Origin: Albidovulum denitrificans
GTDB taxonomy: Bacteria > Pseudomonadota > Alphaproteobacteria > Rhodobacterales > Rhodobacteraceae
Direction: 5' to 3'
DNA: 64,000 nucleotides
NCBI RefSeq assembly: GCF_002973535.1
Contig: NZ_PVEP01000004.1
Span: forward strand, 131,501 to 195,500
Part shown: in pieces, positions 26,777 through 36,220 of the stretch
How positions within the stretch are numbered: position 1 is the first letter of the stretch
Layout: every line of letters starts with the position of its first letter
Program-made: the position numbers and the translations under genes
Notes under the pieces: model-generated
Database searches by the model: none
What the model saw: only the letters and a program-made list of their open reading frames with translations
Told to the model about the DNA's origin: nothing

Positions 26777-27880
26777 TTACTGCACGTTGGCGCCGACGAC
26801 GGCATCCCAGCCGCTGACGACCGCTTCCTTGTTGCCCGCCTGTTCGTCAAGCGTCGGGAAGTAGGCCTTGGCATAGCCTTCCGCCGGGGGCAGCGCGTCA
26901 AGCAGGTCCTGCGGGATCTTGCCCGCCGCCGACATCGCGTTGAAGCGGGCGGGGTGGCAATAGCCCTTGAGCCAGAGGGTCTGCCCCTCATCCGAATACA
27001 GGTATTCCATCCACAGCTTCGCGGCGTTCGGATGCGGCGCATGGGCCGAGATCGCCTGAACGTAAACCCCGGCCAGCACGCCGGAGGCCGGGACGACCAC
27101 CTCGACCGGCGGGTTGCCGTTCAGCGAATCGCGCCAGGACAGGGCGTTGTAGTCCCAGGCGATGACGACCGGCGTCGCGCCCTGCGCGAGCGTACCCGCC
27201 TTGCCGATGACCGGGACGAAGTTGCCCGCCTCGTTCATCTGCTTGAAGTAGTCGAGACCCTTTTCGCCCGCTTCCTTGCCAGCGGCACCGCCCGCGGCCA
27301 GACCTGCGGCCAGAACGCCGAGGATCGCCTGGTTGGAGGCGCGCGGATCGCCCGCCAGTGCCACCTGCTGCGCGTATTCGGGCTTCAGCAGGTCCGGCCA
27401 GTCCATCGGCGTGTTCTCGACGAGGTCCTTGTTCACCATGAAGGACATCACGCCGTAATAGTCGCCGTACCAGTAGCCGTCGGCGTCCTTGATCGAGTCC
27501 GGGATCTCGTCCCAGGTGGCGACCTTGTAGGGCTGGATCAGCCCTTCTTCCTTGGCTTGCGGGCCGAAGGACAGGCCGACGTCAAGCACGTCGGGTGCCT
27601 GCGGGCCGGTATTGCCGATATTGGCGCGGATCGCCTCAAGCTCATCGGCCGAACCCGCGTCGGGGTTCAGTTCGTTCACGGTGATGTCGGGGTACTTCGC
27701 CTTGAAACCGGCGATCACGTCGCCATAGCCGCACCAGCTATGCGGCAGCGCGATGGTGGTCAGCATGCCTTCGGCCTTGGCCGCGGCTTCCAGATCGGCC
27801 ATCGCATCGGCGCGCACGATCGAGGTAGAGGCCAGCAGGGCGGTCATCGACACCGCCAAAGTCAACTTGTTCTTGTACAT
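26777..27880 (-). CDS. Periplasmic substrate-binding protein of the ABC importer
   Basis: A 367-residue binding protein with signal sequence 1-24 (ending VRADA). The mature part has the type II binding-protein pattern of the AfuA/PotD group: DVLDVGLSFGPQAKEEGLI, GYWYGDYYGVMSFMVNKDL and DWPDLLKPEY. Aromatic residues (YWYGDYYG) suggest a cationic or small organic ligand. First gene of the importer operon; the 134 bases upstream (27881-28014) must hold its promoter but no recognised operator was seen. Ligand inferred as an amine or omega-amino acid from the downstream aminotransferase and dehydrogenase; 2-aminoethylphosphonate is another possibility for this family. Confidence 0.85.
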   Translation of the reverse strand: MYKNKLTLAVSMTALLASTSIVRADAMADLEAAAKAEGMLTTIALPHSWCGYGDVIAGFKAKYPDITVNELNPDAGSADELEAIRANIGNTGPQAPDVLDVGLSFGPQAKEEGLIQPYKVATWDEIPDSIKDADGYWYGDYYGVMSFMVNKDLVENTPMDWPDLLKPEYAQQVALAGDPRASNQAILGVLAAGLAAGGAAGKEAGEKGLDYFKQMNEAGNFVPVIGKAGTLAQGATPVVIAWDYNALSWRDSLNGNPPVEVVVPASGVLAGVYVQAISAHAPHPNAAKLWMEYLYSDEGQTLWLKGYCHPARFNAMSAAGKIPQDLLDALPPAEGYAKAYFPTLDEQAGNKEAVVSGWDAVVGANVQ

Positions 27881-28014
27881 CTGATTGTCACTCCCCTTGA
27901 AGTGGTCACATCCGTTTTGGATACCGGACCGCTTTACGCTGGTCGCATGACAGATTTGCGACGCGCAAACTGATGCCAGCTAAGCCCGGAAATCGCGGGC
28001 TGGCAACTCTCTTG

Positions 28015-29241
28015 TTACAAAAGCGTTACATTACCTAAGGGCGGCTTTACCCAATCGCCCGCAAAGGTGACGCGGTCACAACCACAGAATGTCGCGACCC
28101 TGTCCAGCTCTGCCAGAAGCCGTGCTTCGCGCGTCTTTGACAGGGCGACGCCGACCTCGGGCCAGAGGGCGGTGACGTGCAGCGCGCCCTCGGCGCGGCG
28201 GGCGCGCATGTCGATGCGGCCGATCAGGCGGTCGCCTTCGAGGATCGGGAAGACATAATAGCCATAGACCCGTTTCGGTTCCGGCACGAAGACCTCGATC
28301 CGGTAGTGGAAGCCGAACAGGCGTTCGGCCCGGTTACGGTCGCGCAGCGCCGGGTCGAAGGGCGACAGGATACGGCAGCGGGAGGAGGGGGCGGGAAGTG
28401 CCGCGGCTTCTTCGGGCAGCCCCGGAAAGGCGAAGGCGCGGCGGGGGCGGCCATCGGCGGAGGTGACCTCGATCTCCTCGATCCGGCCGTCCGCCAGCGC
28501 GCGGGCGCACCAGTCGCGCGCCTCATCGGGGCGGATCAAGGCCCAGAAGGCGGCGAGTTCGCCGGAGGTTGCAAAGCCCAGCCGGGTCAGGGCGGCGGTG
28601 CAGGCCCAGTCGATCACCGCGTCTTCGTCCGGGACCGGGCAATCGTGCAGGGCGGGCAGGACACGTTCGGTCAGGTCATAGACCTTGGCGAAGTTGCGCC
28701 GGTGGCAGACGCAAAGCTGCCCGGTCCGCCAGAGGTATTCCAGCGCGGTCTTGGACGGGTGCCATTCCCACCAGCCGCCCTTGCCGCGTACCTCATCCGT
28801 GCCGACCTCCCCCGACCCGACGGGGCCGTCGCGGCGGATATGGGCCAGCACGTCCTCCACCTTGCCGTGAAACGCGGTCCCTTGCCAGTCCGACCAGCGC
28901 TGGCGCAGCCGCGCCTGATCGCGGGCGAAACGGTGCTTCCAGTAGGGGAAGAACGCGGTCGGGATGACCGAGGCGTCATGGGTCCAGTGTTCGAACAGCG
29001 CCCGGTCGCGTTCCAGAAGCGGGGTGAGGTTGCGGGGCCGGTAGCTTTGCCGCCGCGACCAGAGGATCATGTGATGGGCGCGTTCGACCGTGTTGATGCT
29101 GTCGACCTGCACGAAGCCAAGGCGCCGGATAAGGGCCAGCAGATCCTCGCCCCGCGCCGGGCCGGTCGGCGGCTCCAGCAGGGCGTGCCGGTCCAGGAAC
29201 AGCCGCCGCGCCGCGCGGTTCGAAAGGACGGGCCGCGTCAT
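28015..29241 (-). CDS. ycaQ: YcaQ-family winged-helix DNA glycosylase
   Basis: A 408-residue protein of the HTH_42/YcaQ family, whose E. coli member unhooks DNA interstrand crosslinks. Marks are the Gln-rich catalytic segment FVQVDSINTVERAHHMILWS near residue 43-62 (QxD motif), HDASVIPTAFFPYW, and repeated winged-helix regions. Its ATG overlaps the dipeptidase stop (ATGA), so it is the last gene of the opp-dipeptidase transcript, probably only for shared expression. Confidence 0.85.
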   Translation of the reverse strand: MTRPVLSNRAARRLFLDRHALLEPPTGPARGEDLLALIRRLGFVQVDSINTVERAHHMILWSRRQSYRPRNLTPLLERDRALFEHWTHDASVIPTAFFPYWKHRFARDQARLRQRWSDWQGTAFHGKVEDVLAHIRRDGPVGSGEVGTDEVRGKGGWWEWHPSKTALEYLWRTGQLCVCHRRNFAKVYDLTERVLPALHDCPVPDEDAVIDWACTAALTRLGFATSGELAAFWALIRPDEARDWCARALADGRIEEIEVTSADGRPRRAFAFPGLPEEAAALPAPSSRCRILSPFDPALRDRNRAERLFGFHYRIEVFVPEPKRVYGYYVFPILEGDRLIGRIDMRARRAEGALHVTALWPEVGVALSKTREARLLAELDRVATFCGCDRVTFAGDWVKPPLGNVTLL

Positions 29242-30299
29242 GCGCCCCAGGTCCGCTCCAGCAGGGCGAACCAGTTTTCATGCCCGAGCTTGCGAAGCAG
29301 ATCGTCGGTGTAGCCATGGCCGCGCAGCGCCGCGATCAGGTTCGGCAGACCTGCGGCATCGCCGATCCCCGCGGGGACCGAGGTTCCGTCGAAATCCGAA
29401 CCGAAGCCAACGCGATCTTCGCCCAGACGACCTATCAGGTAGTCAAGATGGCGCAGGAGCGGATCCCAGTCTGTGATCGTCTCCTGCCGCCCGTCGGGGC
29501 GCAGGAAGATATTACCGAAGTTCAGCCCCACCATGCCGTCGCTGTCACGGATCATGTCCAGTTGCCGGTCGGTCAGGTTGCGCGACAGGGGTGTCACGGC
29601 ATGGGCGTTGGAATGGGTGGCGACCAGCGGCGCGTCAGAGATCGCCGCGACATCGTCAAAGCCTTTGCCATTCAGGTGGCTGAGGTCGACCATGATCTTC
29701 AGCCTGTTGCATTCGCGGATCAGCCGTTTGCCCGCCTCGGTCAGCCCCGGCCCGGTATCGGGGTCGGAGGGGTAGCGGAACGGGACGCCATGGCCGAAAA
29801 GCGTGGGCCGCGACCAAACCGGGCCAAGTGATCGCAGCCCTGCCGCGTGCCAAAGATGCAGCGCGTCCAGATCGTCCCCGATCGGTTCGGCGCCTTCGAA
29901 ATGCAGGATGGCGGCGATGCGGCCCGCGGCAACGGTGGCGCGCAGCTCCGCCGCGCTGCGGCAGATGGTCAGGGTGCCGGTACGCTCCATCCACATCAGA
30001 TGCCCGATCATCGCGGCGGCGACGGGCTGGGCGGCGGAAAGCGGCACCGGCGAGGGCAGCGGCAGGTCGTAGGGCGGGTTTTCCATCGCCCGGTCCATGT
30101 CGATCATCGCCGGTTCGGGGGGTGAGGGGATGTAGACCGCAAAGAAGCCGCCGATCATGCCGCCCGCCTTCATGCGCGGCAGGTCCAGGTGGCCCTTGCC
30201 CTCGCCCGTCAGCCAGATCTTGTCACGCAGGCCAGGCGCGCGCAGCAGGCGCAGAAGGAAATCGTTATGGCCGTCGAAAATGCCGATCTGATCCGTCAT
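29238..30299 (-). CDS. Membrane dipeptidase (peptidase M19 family)
   Basis: A 353-residue zinc dipeptidase of the renal dipeptidase family. The N-terminal metal ligands are in FDGHNDFLLRLL (His-x-Asp), the bridging Glu is in LHFEGAEPIGDD, and later ligands are in VDLSHLN and VATHSNAHAV; GFGSDFDG closes the site. No signal sequence is present, so it acts in the cytoplasm on imported dipeptides, which fits its position downstream of oppABCDF. The longer frame upstream of 30299 is rejected. Confidence 0.9.
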   Translation of the reverse strand: MTDQIGIFDGHNDFLLRLLRAPGLRDKIWLTGEGKGHLDLPRMKAGGMIGGFFAVYIPSPPEPAMIDMDRAMENPPYDLPLPSPVPLSAAQPVAAAMIGHLMWMERTGTLTICRSAAELRATVAAGRIAAILHFEGAEPIGDDLDALHLWHAAGLRSLGPVWSRPTLFGHGVPFRYPSDPDTGPGLTEAGKRLIRECNRLKIMVDLSHLNGKGFDDVAAISDAPLVATHSNAHAVTPLSRNLTDRQLDMIRDSDGMVGLNFGNIFLRPDGRQETITDWDPLLRHLDYLIGRLGEDRVGFGSDFDGTSVPAGIGDAAGLPNLIAALRGHGYTDDLLRKLGHENWFALLERTWGA

Positions 30300-30390
30300 G
30301 CCGGTCGCTCCCTTCCCCCGCGTCGGGGCAGAGTTGCGCGATCGCGGGGGGAGGGCAAGGCCCTTGCGGGGCATCGCGCGAAAAGGTGGA

Positions 30391-31404
30391 TCAGGCCGGA
30401 GTGCGGTCGATCTCTGCCATCTCAAGCGGGCCGGGGAAGTGGCAGGCGGTGGCGTGGTCGCCGCCCGCCAGCCCCGGCACCTCCTCGCCGCAACGTGCCT
30501 GCGCGCGCGGGCAGCGGGTGCGGAAGACGCAACCCGAAGGCGGGTTCATCGGTGACGGCAGGTCGCCACCGAGCGGGATCACGACCTTTTCGCGTTCCGC
30601 CGCCGGGTCCGGGATCGGCACGGCGGACAACAGGGCCTGCGTGTAGGGATGCTGTGGGGCGCCGTAAAGATCGGGGCTTGCCGCGACCTCCATCGTGCGG
30701 CCGAGGTAAAGCACCATCACCCGGTCCGAGATATGTTTCACCACGCTGAGGTCATGGGCGATGAAGATCATCGCAAGGTCCAGATCGCGCTGAAGGTCGG
30801 TCAGAAGATTGATGACCTGGGCCTGAATAGACACATCGAGCGCGGAAACAGGCTCATCGCAGATCAAGAGCCTTGGTTCCACGATCAGCGCGCGGGCGAT
30901 GCCGATCCGCTGGCACTGACCGCCGGAAAATTCGTGCGGATAGCGGTTGATCTGGTTCGGCAGCAGGCCGACGCGATCCATCATCGCTTTGACCTTGGTC
31001 TTCACCTCGGCTGACCCAAGGCCACGGTGATGGGTCCTGAGCGGTTCGGCGATGATCTGGCCCACGGTCATGCGGGGGTTGAGGCTGGCCAGCGGGTCCT
31101 GAAACACCATCTGGATATCGGCGCGGTATTTCAGCATCTCGCGTGGGGAAAGCGACAGAAGGTCCGTCTCCCCCCGCCAGATGGCCTTGCCGGTCGCCGG
31201 AACCATCTGGATCAGCGCGCGGGCCAGCGTGGACTTGCCGCAACCGGATTCGCCGACGATGCCCAGCGTTTCGCCCGCAGCAAGGGTGAAATCCACGCCG
31301 CTGACGGCATGAAGCAGGCGCGGCGGCGTCCAGGGCAGGTCGCCCGCGCGGCGCAGTTCGAAACTGACGCGCAGGTCGCGGACGTCGAGGAGGGGCGCGG
31401 TCAT
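30391..31404 (-). CDS. oppF: Oligopeptide ABC importer ATPase (OppF/DppF-like)
   Basis: A 337-residue ATPase with Walker A GESGCGKSTLAR, signature FSGGQCQRIG, Walker B LLICDEPVSALD and a C-terminal Cys group (CVFRTRCPRAQARC) that in DppF/OppD proteins can bind an iron-sulfur cluster. Its ATG overlaps the oppD stop (ATGA). Confidence 0.92.
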   Translation of the reverse strand: MTAPLLDVRDLRVSFELRRAGDLPWTPPRLLHAVSGVDFTLAAGETLGIVGESGCGKSTLARALIQMVPATGKAIWRGETDLLSLSPREMLKYRADIQMVFQDPLASLNPRMTVGQIIAEPLRTHHRGLGSAEVKTKVKAMMDRVGLLPNQINRYPHEFSGGQCQRIGIARALIVEPRLLICDEPVSALDVSIQAQVINLLTDLQRDLDLAMIFIAHDLSVVKHISDRVMVLYLGRTMEVAASPDLYGAPQHPYTQALLSAVPIPDPAAEREKVVIPLGGDLPSPMNPPSGCVFRTRCPRAQARCGEEVPGLAGGDHATACHFPGPLEMAEIDRTPA

Positions 31405-32369
31405 GCCAGATCCTCCACGCTGCGGTTGCAGGCACGCCAGCGGCCGGGCGCGAATTCGCTCAGCGGGTGCAGGTGGTCCAGGCAATCCTCACCCGCATGG
31501 CCGCAGCGCGGGGCGAAGGGGCAACCCTTCGGTGCGGCGGTCATGTTGGGCGGCGAACCGGGGATGGAATGCAGCGCCTCCTCCTCCTGATCGACGCGGG
31601 GGATCGCGGCGAGAAGACCGCGGGTGTAGGGGTGCGAAGGCGTCGCGAAAAGCGGATCAGTCGGGCCTTTCTCCATCACCGTGCCGCCGTAAAGGACCAG
31701 CACCTCCTTGCAGAAGCCCGCGACGACGCCAAGGTCATGGGTGATGAGGATCGTCGCCATGCCGAAATCGTGCTGCAACTCGGCCAGAAGGTTCATGATC
31801 TGCGCCTGAACCGTCACGTCGAGTGCGGTGGTGGGTTCATCCGCGATCAGAAGTTCGGGGCGGCAAAGAAGCGACATCGCGATCATCACCCGCTGCCGCA
31901 TCCCGCCGGAAAACTCATGCGGATAAAGCCGCGCGCGACCCTTGGCGTCGGGGATCTTCACCGCGTCCAGCATGCGGATGGACTCTGCCACCGCCTCGGC
32001 CTTGGACATGCCCTTGTGCAGCGTCAGCACCTCCGCCATCTGGTCGGATACCCGCATGTAGGGGTTCAGCGATGTCATCGGGTCCTGAAACACCATGGCG
32101 ATCTTGTTGGCGCGGATCGGGTTGATTGTCTTGCGCGGGGCGTTCAGAATCTCTTGCCCGTCGAAGCGGACAGATCCGGTGGCGGTGCCGTTCTTCGCCA
32201 GAAGCCCCATGATCGCGAAGGCAAGTTGCGACTTGCCCGATCCGCTTTCGCCGACGATGCCCAGCGTTTCGCCCTTGTCGAGGGTCAGGCTGACGCCGTT
32301 GACCGCGCTGACGGTGCCGTCGGTGGTCGCGAAGCGGACGGCGAGGTCGGTGATTTCCAGCATCGCCAT
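31401..32369 (-). CDS. oppD: Oligopeptide ABC importer ATPase (OppD/DppD-like)
   Basis: A 322-residue ATPase with Walker [12 protein letters not shown], signature [10 protein letters not shown], Walker [13 protein letters not shown] and the C-terminal Cys motif [17 protein letters not shown] 32369 lies one base past the oppC stop; the longer upstream frame overlaps oppC and is not used. Confidence 0.92.
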   Translation of the reverse strand: MAMLEITDLAVRFATTDGTVSAVNGVSLTLDKGETLGIVGESGSGKSQLAFAIMGLLAKNGTATGSVRFDGQEILNAPRKTINPIRANKIAMVFQDPMTSLNPYMRVSDQMAEVLTLHKGMSKAEAVAESIRMLDAVKIPDAKGRARLYPHEFSGGMRQRVMIAMSLLCRPELLIADEPTTALDVTVQAQIMNLLAELQHDFGMATILITHDLGVVAGFCKEVLVLYGGTVMEKGPTDPLFATPSHPYTRGLLAAIPRVDQEEEALHSIPGSPPNMTAAPKGCPFAPRCGHAGEDCLDHLHPLSEFAPGRWRACNRSVEDLA

Positions 32370-32370
32370 G

Positions 32371-33294
32371 TCAGCGGTCCTTCGGATCGAAGGCATCGCG
32401 CAGTCCGTCGCCGACGAAGAAGAAGGCGAAAAGCGTGACGACGAAGAAGAGAAGCGGGAAGCCAAGCTGCCAGATCGTGCCGTAATAGATTGTCTTTGCC
32501 CCTTCGGAGATCAGCGCGCCAAGCGAGGTCAGCGGCTCCTGCACGCCGAGGCCGAGGAAGGAGATGAAGCTTTCGATCAGGATCATTTCCGGCACGAGAA
32601 GCGTGGCATAAACCGCGACGATGCCCAGAAGGTTCGGCACGATATGGCGCAGGATGATGGTGAAGGGCGCGACGCCGGTCGCGCGGGCGGCCTCGACAAA
32701 CTCCTTGTGCTTCAGGCTGAGGGTCTGGCCCCGCACGATCCGCGCCATGTTGAGCCATGAGATCAGGCCGATCCCGAGGAAGAGCATGACGAGCGATCGC
32801 CCGAACATGACCAGAAGCAGGATCACGACGAACATGAACGGCACCGACAGAAGAATATCGACCAGCCGCATCATCGCCTGATCGGTCCGCCCGCCGACAT
32901 AGCCGGAAGTGGCGCCGTAAAGCGTGCCGACGACGACCGCGATGAAGGAGCCGACAATGCCGACCATCAGCGAAATTCGCGTGCCTTGCAGCGTGCGGGA
33001 ATACAGGTCGCGGCCCAGATCGTCGGTGCCGAAGTAATGGCCGTTTTCGATGGAGGGGCCGCCAAGCTCATAGGCCTGTCCCATGACGTTGAAGTCGATC
33101 TCCTCATTCGACCAGACCGCGATGCTGTCGCCGAACAGGGCAATGATCGCGATCAGGATCAGCGCGACCAGCCCGCCGAGCGAGGCCTTGTTGCGCACGA
33201 ACCGCCGCCGCGCATCGACCCAGGGGGACCGGCCCTTGACCTCTCGCATGGTCATGTCGTCGGTCATGGTTGCAACTTTCGTCGGGCTTGCCAT
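32371..33294 (-). CDS. oppC: Oligopeptide ABC importer permease (OppC-like)
   Basis: A 307-residue permease with an N-terminal cytoplasmic part, a first membrane helix at about 41-60, a periplasmic loop (GTDDLGRDLYSRTLQGTRIS, the OppC signature) and five further helices. EAA loop: EAARATGVAPFTIILRHIVP. Separated by three bases from oppB. Confidence 0.92.
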   Translation of the reverse strand: MASPTKVATMTDDMTMREVKGRSPWVDARRRFVRNKASLGGLVALILIAIIALFGDSIAVWSNEEIDFNVMGQAYELGGPSIENGHYFGTDDLGRDLYSRTLQGTRISLMVGIVGSFIAVVVGTLYGATSGYVGGRTDQAMMRLVDILLSVPFMFVVILLLVMFGRSLVMLFLGIGLISWLNMARIVRGQTLSLKHKEFVEAARATGVAPFTIILRHIVPNLLGIVAVYATLLVPEMILIESFISFLGLGVQEPLTSLGALISEGAKTIYYGTIWQLGFPLLFFVVTLFAFFFVGDGLRDAFDPKDR

Positions 33295-33297
33295 CGC

Positions 33298-34221
33298 TCA
33301 GTACCGGATCTTGGGGTCGATCCAGGCGTAAAGGATATCGACCACGAGGTTGAAGAAGATCGTCAGCGCCCCGACGAGGATGGTGATGCCCAGCATCACG
33401 GCGTAGTCCCGGTTCAGCGCGCTGTCGACAAAGCTTTTGCCGATGCCGCCGGTCGAGAAATAGAAATCCACCACGACCGAGCCGGTGATCATCAGAACGA
33501 AGGTCGGCCCCAGATAGGACAGCACCGGCAGCAGCGCCGGTTTCAGCGCGTGTTTCAGGATCACCTGCGATTCCGGCAGGCCCTTGGCGCGGGCGGTGCG
33601 GATGTGGTTCGAGGTCAGCACCTCAAGCATCGAAGCGCGGGTGAGGCGCGCGATGGAGGCCATGAACGACGTCGACAGCGCGATCACCGGCATCACCATA
33701 TAGCGCCAGTCGCCCCCTTCCCATCCGCCGCCGGGCAGCCAGCCCAGCCACCAGGTGAAGGTCAGCAGCAATAGCGGCGCCATGACGAAGTTCGGCAGCA
33801 CTTGCGCCCCGATGGAGATCCCGACGGCGAGGTAATCGAGCCAGGAGTTGTGCCAGATTGCCGCCGACACGCCCAGCGCGACGCCAAGGACCACCGCGAC
33901 GACGAAGGAGACGGTGCCGTAGGTCAGCGTCACGGGGAAGCCCTGGGCGATGATCTCGTTCACGGTGCGGTCCTTGTAGATGAAGGACGGGCCGAAATCG
34001 AAATGCGCCACGATGCCCCAGACATAGGAGACAAGCTGACGCCAGAGCGGTTCGTCTAGGCCGTATTTTGCATTGAGATTGGCCAGCACCGCTGGCGGAA
34101 GCTGACGTTCCTGCGTGAAGGGGCCGCCGGGCGCGGCGTGCATCAGGAGGAACGAGATGATGACAAGCAGCAAAAGCGTCGGCACCGCGATGGCCAGCCG
34201 CTTGAGGATATAGGTGATCAT
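33298..34221 (-). CDS. oppB: Oligopeptide ABC importer permease (OppB-like)
   Basis: A 307-residue permease starting MITYILKRLAIAVPTLLLL, the typical OppB/DppB opening, with six predicted helices and EAA-type loop RTARAKGLPESQVILKHALK. It follows oppA after 67 bases that contain a stem-loop. Confidence 0.92.
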   Translation of the reverse strand: MITYILKRLAIAVPTLLLLVIISFLLMHAAPGGPFTQERQLPPAVLANLNAKYGLDEPLWRQLVSYVWGIVAHFDFGPSFIYKDRTVNEIIAQGFPVTLTYGTVSFVVAVVLGVALGVSAAIWHNSWLDYLAVGISIGAQVLPNFVMAPLLLLTFTWWLGWLPGGGWEGGDWRYMVMPVIALSTSFMASIARLTRASMLEVLTSNHIRTARAKGLPESQVILKHALKPALLPVLSYLGPTFVLMITGSVVVDFYFSTGGIGKSFVDSALNRDYAVMLGITILVGALTIFFNLVVDILYAWIDPKIRY

Positions 34222-34247
34222 GCGCAGACCCCGGAAGGAAGGGGGAA

Positions 34248-34275
34248 GGGCGCGCCGCGATCCGGCAGCGCGCCC
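34248..34275 (-). promoter_or_regulatory. Stem-loop between oppA and oppB
   Basis: gggcgcgc (34248-34255) pairs with gcgcgccc (34268-34275) around a 12-base loop without a T-run. It is placed exactly where binding-protein mRNA is often stabilised or transcription partly stopped. Confidence 0.6.
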
Positions 34276-34288
34276 GGATCATGCCGCC

Positions 34289-35905
34289 CTAGTTGGCGAC
34301 GCGGTACATGTCCTTGATGTACCAGTTCTGCATCAGGTTGTTCAGGCTCATGCCGCGCATGTCCGGCTTGATCATCTCAACCTTGGTGTACTGGTAAATC
34401 GGCGCCATCGGCATCTGATCGGCGAGGATCTGTTCGGCCGCCGTGTACATCGGGTTCGGGTCCTCGGCGGTCTTCGAGTCCTTCATCAGCTTGTCGTAGT
34501 CCGGGCTGAAGAACTTGCCGTTATTGTGGCCCGAATAGCTGGTGAAGAGGTCGAGATAGGTCGAGGCTTCGTTATAGTCGCCGCACCAGGCATAGCGGGC
34601 GATGTCGAAGTCCTGGTTCTGCATCTTGTCGGTGTGAACCTTCCACTCCATGTTGTTGAGCGTGAGGTTGACGCCGATCTTCTTCCAGAACTGCTGCACG
34701 GCGATGGCGATTTTCTTGTGCGATTCCGAGGTGTTGTAATTCAGCGTCAGGTCCAGCGGCTTGTCGGGGCCATAGCCCGCCTCTTTCATGAGCTCCAGCG
34801 CCTTGGCGTCCCGCTCCGCCTGGGTCCAGTGCGAATAGTCGATGTCGGGCAGCTGGAAGCCTTCGGTCGAATGGTGGGTCCAGTTGTAGGACGGCCACTG
34901 ACCGCCTTGCAGGATCTTGTCGACGATGATGTCGCGGTCGATGGCGTAGGACAGCGCCTTGCGAACGCGCACGTCCTTCAGCGCCTCCGGCCCCTTCGCC
35001 TCATCCAGGTTGAACATGTAGATGTAGGAACAGGACTGCGGGACCGAGACGGCCTGATCGGGGTATTCCGCCTTCAGGCGCGGATACTGGCCGGCGGGGA
35101 TTTCCACGCGGTCCAGCTCGCCCGCCAGATAGCGGGTCAGCGCGGCGTTCTGATCGTTGATGGTCAGCGCGGTGACGGTCTGGATGATGGTGTGTTCGTT
35201 GTCCCAGTAGTTCGGGTTCGGCTCCATCACCACCTTTTCGCCCAGCACATGTTCCTTGAGGATATAGGCGCCGTTGCCGACCAGCGTCCCGGCCTCCGTC
35301 CATTTGTCGCCATTCGCCTCGATCACCTTCTGGTTGACCGGGAAGGTGGAGGCATGGGTCAGCATTTTCGGGAAGTAGGGCAGGGGCGCGTCGATCGTCA
35401 CCTCGAACGTGTGATCATCGACGGCCTTCACGCCCAGATCGTCGACCGGCACTTCGCCCGCGATGACGGCGGCGGCGTTCTTGACCTGCATCAGCTCGAT
35501 ATACCAGGCGTATTCCGAGGCGGTTGCGGGATCGGCGAGGCGCTTCCAGGCATAGACGAAGTCCTGCGCCGTGACCGGGTCGCCGTTCGACCATTTCGCA
35601 TTGTCGCGCAGGTGGAAGGTATAGACGGTCTTGTCATCGGACAGATCATGGTTCAGCGCGACGCCGGGGACGAGGGCGCCTTCCTGATCCTCATCGTAAA
35701 GCCCCTCGAAGAGAGAGCGCAGCACGCCGGAGCCTTCGACATCGGTGTTGATCTGCGGGTCCATCGACTTGATCGCGTCAAGCAGCCAGTAGGTGTAATC
35801 CTGATTGTCGGCCAGCGTGTCGCCGGGTGCGACGTTGGCGGCAAGCGTCGGAAGCGCAAGGCCAAGGCTGAGGGCGGTGGTCAGAAGAAGCTTGTTGATC
35901 GGCAT
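34289..35905 (-). CDS. oppA: Oligopeptide-binding periplasmic protein (OppA-like)
   Basis: A 538-residue family 5 binding protein with a signal sequence (MPINKLLLTTALSLGLALPT, cut near LAANVA). Its sequence LFEGLYDEDQEG, FHLRDNAKWSNGDPVTAQDF and RVRKALSYAIDRD is typical of OppA. Two in-frame ATGs lie six bases apart (35911, 35905); the second has better spacing from gacagggg. It delivers peptides to OppBCDF, and the downstream M19 dipeptidase would then cut dipeptides. Confidence 0.93.
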   Translation of the reverse strand: MPINKLLLTTALSLGLALPTLAANVAPGDTLADNQDYTYWLLDAIKSMDPQINTDVEGSGVLRSLFEGLYDEDQEGALVPGVALNHDLSDDKTVYTFHLRDNAKWSNGDPVTAQDFVYAWKRLADPATASEYAWYIELMQVKNAAAVIAGEVPVDDLGVKAVDDHTFEVTIDAPLPYFPKMLTHASTFPVNQKVIEANGDKWTEAGTLVGNGAYILKEHVLGEKVVMEPNPNYWDNEHTIIQTVTALTINDQNAALTRYLAGELDRVEIPAGQYPRLKAEYPDQAVSVPQSCSYIYMFNLDEAKGPEALKDVRVRKALSYAIDRDIIVDKILQGGQWPSYNWTHHSTEGFQLPDIDYSHWTQAERDAKALELMKEAGYGPDKPLDLTLNYNTSESHKKIAIAVQQFWKKIGVNLTLNNMEWKVHTDKMQNQDFDIARYAWCGDYNEASTYLDLFTSYSGHNNGKFFSPDYDKLMKDSKTAEDPNPMYTAAEQILADQMPMAPIYQYTKVEMIKPDMRGMSLNNLMQNWYIKDMYRVAN

Positions 35906-36220
35906 ATGCATACCCCTGTCAAAAAGGTTGGTCATGTTCAGTTGTCCGCCTTCGCGCGGGCGGAGCCTGCAAGGAGCCTAGCCGCATCAGGGCCGCTGGC
36001 AAGGCAAATGCGTCAGGCTGTGGCGGGTACTTTGCGTCAACCTGACGGTGAAACCGGGCATTCTGACGGTTGGGGGCCGGGGTGCGGCATTTCCGCCGGG
36101 TCCGGCCGCGTCAATTTCGTTGACCGATGTCCGGTCTCTGCTACGCTTCGTCGGGCTGAAGTCGGCAGGCAGTCAGCATAATCGGTGTGTGCCATATCGG
36201 TCTCTGCAACGGAGGAAGGT
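35906..36220. other. 315-bp divergent intergenic region between oppA and the MttB-family gene
   Basis: It must hold both promoters. I see the ggaggaag ribosome-binding site for 36221 and a gacagggg site for oppA, but no clear FNR box, operator or RNA gene. Confidence 0.5.

Noticed and set aside
34214-36181. 655-codon plus-strand frame opposite oppA
   Set aside because: Antisense to a complete oligopeptide-binding protein; no domain and no start signal.
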